From: Saprospiraceae bacterium
Lineage (GTDB): Bacteria > Bacteroidota > Bacteroidia > Chitinophagales > Saprospiraceae
Assembly (NCBI GenBank): GCA_014379065.1
Contig: JACMMM010000531.1
Coordinates: forward strand, 1 to 9,373
DNA: 9,373 nt
Reading direction: 5' to 3'
A program made the translations under genes and the position numbers. Of the stretch, positions 7,550-9,373 are shown one piece after another (the first letter of the stretch is position 1; every line of letters starts with the position of its first letter). Below the pieces are notes generated by a model. That model did not search any database. It saw nothing but the letters and a program-made list of their open reading frames with translations, and had not been told where the DNA came from.

Positions 7550-8209
7550 TTAGCCTTTTTTCGCCAACGCCACAATATCCTTCACCTCCAAAACCTGTTT
7601 CTCATAGCCGTACAAAGTAACATTGATCATCGCCTGCCCTAACTCGGCAAGGGTGGAAACCGCGCCCGGGAACACAGCCCGAAAGGCAGGGTAAAGCCAT
7701 GAAAAATACTTGTAGTAAGGAAGCGTGTTCTTCAGTCCCGGAGTAGGGTGCATATAGCCCGGGCGGAAAGCATACGCCCATTTGAACGGCAGTTTCATCA
7801 AATCATTTTCGGTCTTGCCTTTTACCCGCGCCCACATGCTTCGGCCTTTTTCCGTGCTGTCCGTGGCCGAGCCGGAAACGTAGCAAAACGTCATGCCTGA
7901 ATTTTGTCGGCTTACGGTTTCGGCAAAATGCATGGTAAGGGTGTGCGTCATTTTGAAATAATCGGCTTCGTTCATGCCGACCGACGAGACGCCCAGGCAG
8001 AAAAAGCAAGCGTCGTAGCCCGCCAATTGTGTTTCAATGGCACTCAAATCGAAAAAATCCGAATGAAGAATTTCCTTCAATTTTGGATGGGACACGCCGC
8101 AAGGTTTTCGGTTGACGACCAAAACTGCCTCGATTTTTGGGTGCTGCAAGCATTCGTGCATTACGCCTTCGCCTACCATTCCGGTGGATCCTGTGATGAT
8201 AACTTTCAT
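7550..8209 (-). CDS. NAD(P)-binding atypical SDR / epimerase-like oxidoreductase
   Basis: 219 residues, ATG at 8207-8209, TAA at 7550-7552. The N-terminus MKVIITGSTGMVGEG is a Rossmann dinucleotide-binding start with G7, G10 and G13 in the GxxGxxG spacing of atypical and extended SDRs. Further landmarks are an acidic residue after the third strand region (HSDFFDL, D51), CFFCLGVS (69-75), YVSGSA (110-115), a lysine-rich helix with WARVKGKTE (126-134), and FRPGYMHP (148-155), a common position for the substrate-side loop. The classic YxxxK tyrosine is not obvious (WARVK at the equivalent place), as in NAD(P)H-binding proteins related to HTATIP2. Length fits a compact single-domain member. The substrate cannot be read from sequence, and no pathway partner is adjacent. 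A long hairpin follows directly after the stop codon. Confidence 0.87.
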   Translation of the reverse strand: MKVIITGSTGMVGEGVMHECLQHPKIEAVLVVNRKPCGVSHPKLKEILHSDFFDLSAIETQLAGYDACFFCLGVSSVGMNEADYFKMTHTLTMHFAETVSRQNSGMTFCYVSGSATDSTEKGRSMWARVKGKTENDLMKLPFKWAYAFRPGYMHPTPGLKNTLPYYKYFSWLYPAFRAVFPGAVSTLAELGQAMINVTLYGYEKQVLEVKDIVALAKKG

Positions 8210-8301
8210 AAATGAATAGGTTTTGAGTGCGATTATGTCAAATGTTGAAAGTCGGAATATTTGATTTATTCACCAAATCATGTTTTGCTTTCATTAAATT
8301 T

Positions 8302-8334
8302 AACTTCCCGAAAGTTCTAAACTTTCGGGAAGTT
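8302..8334. repeat. Perfect 15-bp inverted repeat with 3-nt loop
   Basis: aacttcccgaaagtt (8302-8316) and aactttcgggaagtt (8320-8334) are exact reverse complements around cta. Each arm is also weakly self-complementary (AACTT at one end, AAGTT at the other), like the element at 6309-6343. It lies between the PolX stop codon and the epimerase start codon, about 90 nt before the latter. No U-tract follows in the minus direction (AAATTTAATG). Confidence 0.88.
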
Positions 8335-8342
8335 CGGGCTTG

Positions 8343-8372
8343 CAAAAATTAGATTTTCATCCTCAGGCCAAA
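8343..8372 (-). promoter_or_regulatory. Weak candidate promoter for the epimerase-like gene
   Basis: On the minus strand TTTG (8369-8372) is followed, 17 nt after its TTG, by TAATTTTTG (8343-8351). That resembles the Bacteroidota -7 box TAnnTTTG but has one extra base. If used, transcription would start just before the inverted repeat at 8302-8334, placing a hairpin at the very 5' end of the mRNA. The match is imperfect and could be chance in AT-rich DNA. Confidence 0.25.
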
Positions 8373-8414
8373 CTCAATCCTTCTCCGACTTTTACACAAA
8401 CCCAAAGGGATGAT

Positions 8415-8447
8415 AGAAGTGACACTTTTTTAAAAAGTGTCACTTCT
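8415..8447 (-). terminator. 16-bp hairpin overlapping the PolX stop codon, possible terminator
   Basis: agaagtgacacttttt (8415-8430) and its exact reverse complement (8432-8447) surround a single central base. The right arm contains the TGA stop codon (8440-8442) and the end of the preceding codons of the PolX gene. A run of T then A forms the stem top, but no U-tract follows the stem in the minus direction. Its position at the gene end suggests termination or 3'-end protection; the mechanism is inferred. Confidence 0.55.
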
Positions 8448-9373
8448 CGATCCAATCCTCCGCCCCCAGCGCATTCAAACACCCTGCCTCTGTTAGACCG
8501 CCCTTTCGTGCCACCATCACGCCGTATCGGGTGTGCAAGATACCGTCTTTGCTGTGCGCATCCGGGTTGATGCTGATACGGATGCCATGCGCCAAAGCCC
8601 TGGGGATCAAGGTCCAATCAATGTCCAACCGTCGTGGATTTGCGTTGAGCTCGATACTGACCTTGTGTTTTGCACAGGCCTCGAACACTGCGTCCCAGTC
8701 GAGCGGATAGCCCTCGCGACTAAGTAAAAGCCTGCCTGTGGGGTGGCCAAGGATGGTGGTGCAGGGGTGCTCGATGGCCCGTATTACACGCTCGGTAGCC
8801 TTCTCGATATTCATCCGCAAATTGGAGTGTACGGAGGCAATAACGAAATCAAATTTTTCCAATAGCGCGTCTTCATAATCGAGCGAGCCGTCGTTCAGGA
8901 TGTCGCTTTCAATGCCTTTGAAAATTCGGAAGGGCGCGAGTTCTTCGTTCAATTTTTCGATCTCTTCCATCTGTGCCAGCACTCGGTCAGGCTTGAGGCC
9001 GTTGGCATAAAACGCAGACTGACTGTGGTCGGTGATGCCGATGTACGAGTAGCCGAGCGAGCGGGTGTGTTCGCACATTTCGCGCAGTGAATGCAGGCCG
9101 TCACTGTAGGTGGTGTGGACGTGGAGGATGCCTTTGATGGAAGCGTCGGTCATCAAGCCAGAAGGCTTCGGCTCCAATTCAAATTCATCCGATGACTTTG
9201 AATTGGAGCCGAAGGCTTCTCGCAATTCCGGTACAACAAAAGCAATTTTTGCCTTTGCAAAAACCTCCTCTTCTAAGGGCAAGTTTTTGAAATCAACACC
9301 CGGGTTTTCTTTCACAAAACCTTCCAGAAATACTGCTGCACCCGTATGTTTGAACAACTTAGAGCCAAATTCA
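8440..9373 (-). CDS. polX: Family X DNA polymerase with PHP nuclease domain, C-terminal part (5' end outside window)
   Basis: The frame is open to the window edge and ends with TGA at 8440-8442, showing 310 residues. A TTG at 9355-9357 is not the real start, since coding continues upstream (EFGSK before it). Counting from the first full codon, residues 1-52 match the end of the polymerase part (GSKLFKHTGAA, then AFVVPELRE). The PHP domain follows with all expected metal ligands: HVHTTYSDG (H84, H86, D91), ITDHS (H116), GIESDIL (E155), VIASVHSN (H182), ILGHPTGRL (H210) and NPDAHS (D271, H273). Bacterial PolX enzymes of this layout, usually about 570 residues, fill short DNA gaps in base excision repair, and the PHP domain supplies 3'-5' exonuclease or AP-endonuclease activity; the intact metal site here suggests it is active. 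The linker before the PHP domain is encoded by a long inverted repeat. A stand-alone PHP phosphoesterase is a less likely reading. Confidence 0.92.
   Translation of the reverse strand, partial: EFGSKLFKHTGAAVFLEGFVKENPGVDFKNLPLEEEVFAKAKIAFVVPELREAFGSNSKSSDEFELEPKPSGLMTDASIKGILHVHTTYSDGLHSLREMCEHTRSLGYSYIGITDHSQSAFYANGLKPDRVLAQMEEIEKLNEELAPFRIFKGIESDILNDGSLDYEDALLEKFDFVIASVHSNLRMNIEKATERVIRAIEHPCTTILGHPTGRLLLSREGYPLDWDAVFEACAKHKVSIELNANPRRLDIDWTLIPRALAHGIRISINPDAHSKDGILHTRYGVMVARKGGLTEAGCLNALGAEDWIEK
9161..9219. repeat. Inverted repeat inside the PolX reading frame (22 of 23 bp paired)
   Basis: Arms 9161-9183 and 9197-9219 are reverse complements with a single mismatch, around a 13-nt loop. 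The whole element lies in coding sequence and translates to about 19 residues (EAFGSNSKSSDEFELEPKP) between the polymerase end (VPELRE) and the PHP start. The stretch is polar and low in complexity, as expected of a flexible linker. It keeps the reading frame open. Confidence 0.9.

Noticed and set aside
9355..9357. TTG as the start codon of a stand-alone PHP protein
   Set aside because: The frame stays open upstream to the window edge, and the residues on both sides of the TTG fit the end of the PolX polymerase part, so the true start lies outside.

Overview
The window reads like a member of the Bacteroidota, most likely close to the Saprospiria (Lewinella or Haliscomenobacter-like). This rests on the style of the giant secreted protein, with cysteine-rich HYR-like modules and lamin-tail modules, and on one promoter-like site that fits the Bacteroidota pattern TTG / TAnnTTTG. 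No rRNA or marker gene is present, so the taxonomy is inference.

Every gene I can support is on the minus strand. In transcription order they are: the C-terminal half of a family X DNA polymerase with its PHP nuclease domain (8440-9373, start outside the window); a small atypical short-chain dehydrogenase or epimerase-like protein (7550-8209); a small secreted protein built from two similar halves (6705-7469); and the first 2083 codons of a giant secreted protein (1-6249, still open at the window edge). Two thirds of the window is that one gene. It has a signal peptide, an N-terminal beta-rich domain, two tandem repeats of exactly 110 residues, two lamin-tail domains each embedded in HYR-like modules, and then at least five more HYR-like segments. 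It is probably a cell-surface or matrix protein exported by the type IX system, but its C-terminus is not visible.

The genes share no obvious pathway. The PolX, epimerase and small secreted genes look like housekeeping or accessory genes that happen to be collinear. The spacers between them are short, except for 455 bases before the giant gene and 230 bases before the epimerase gene.

The most unusual structure lies outside normal annotation. Between 6.3 and 9.2 kb there are five long perfect or nearly perfect inverted repeats, with arms of 12-29 bp and loops of 1-13 nt, plus a 16-bp palindrome with no loop. One fills almost the whole spacer between two genes with 29-bp perfect arms. One overlaps the PolX stop codon. 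One lies inside the PolX reading frame, in the linker between polymerase and PHP domains. None has the U-tract of a standard intrinsic terminator, so they may be dispersed palindromic repeats, RNA processing sites or non-canonical terminators. I see no CRISPR array, tRNA, rRNA, transposase, or defence or biosynthetic system.
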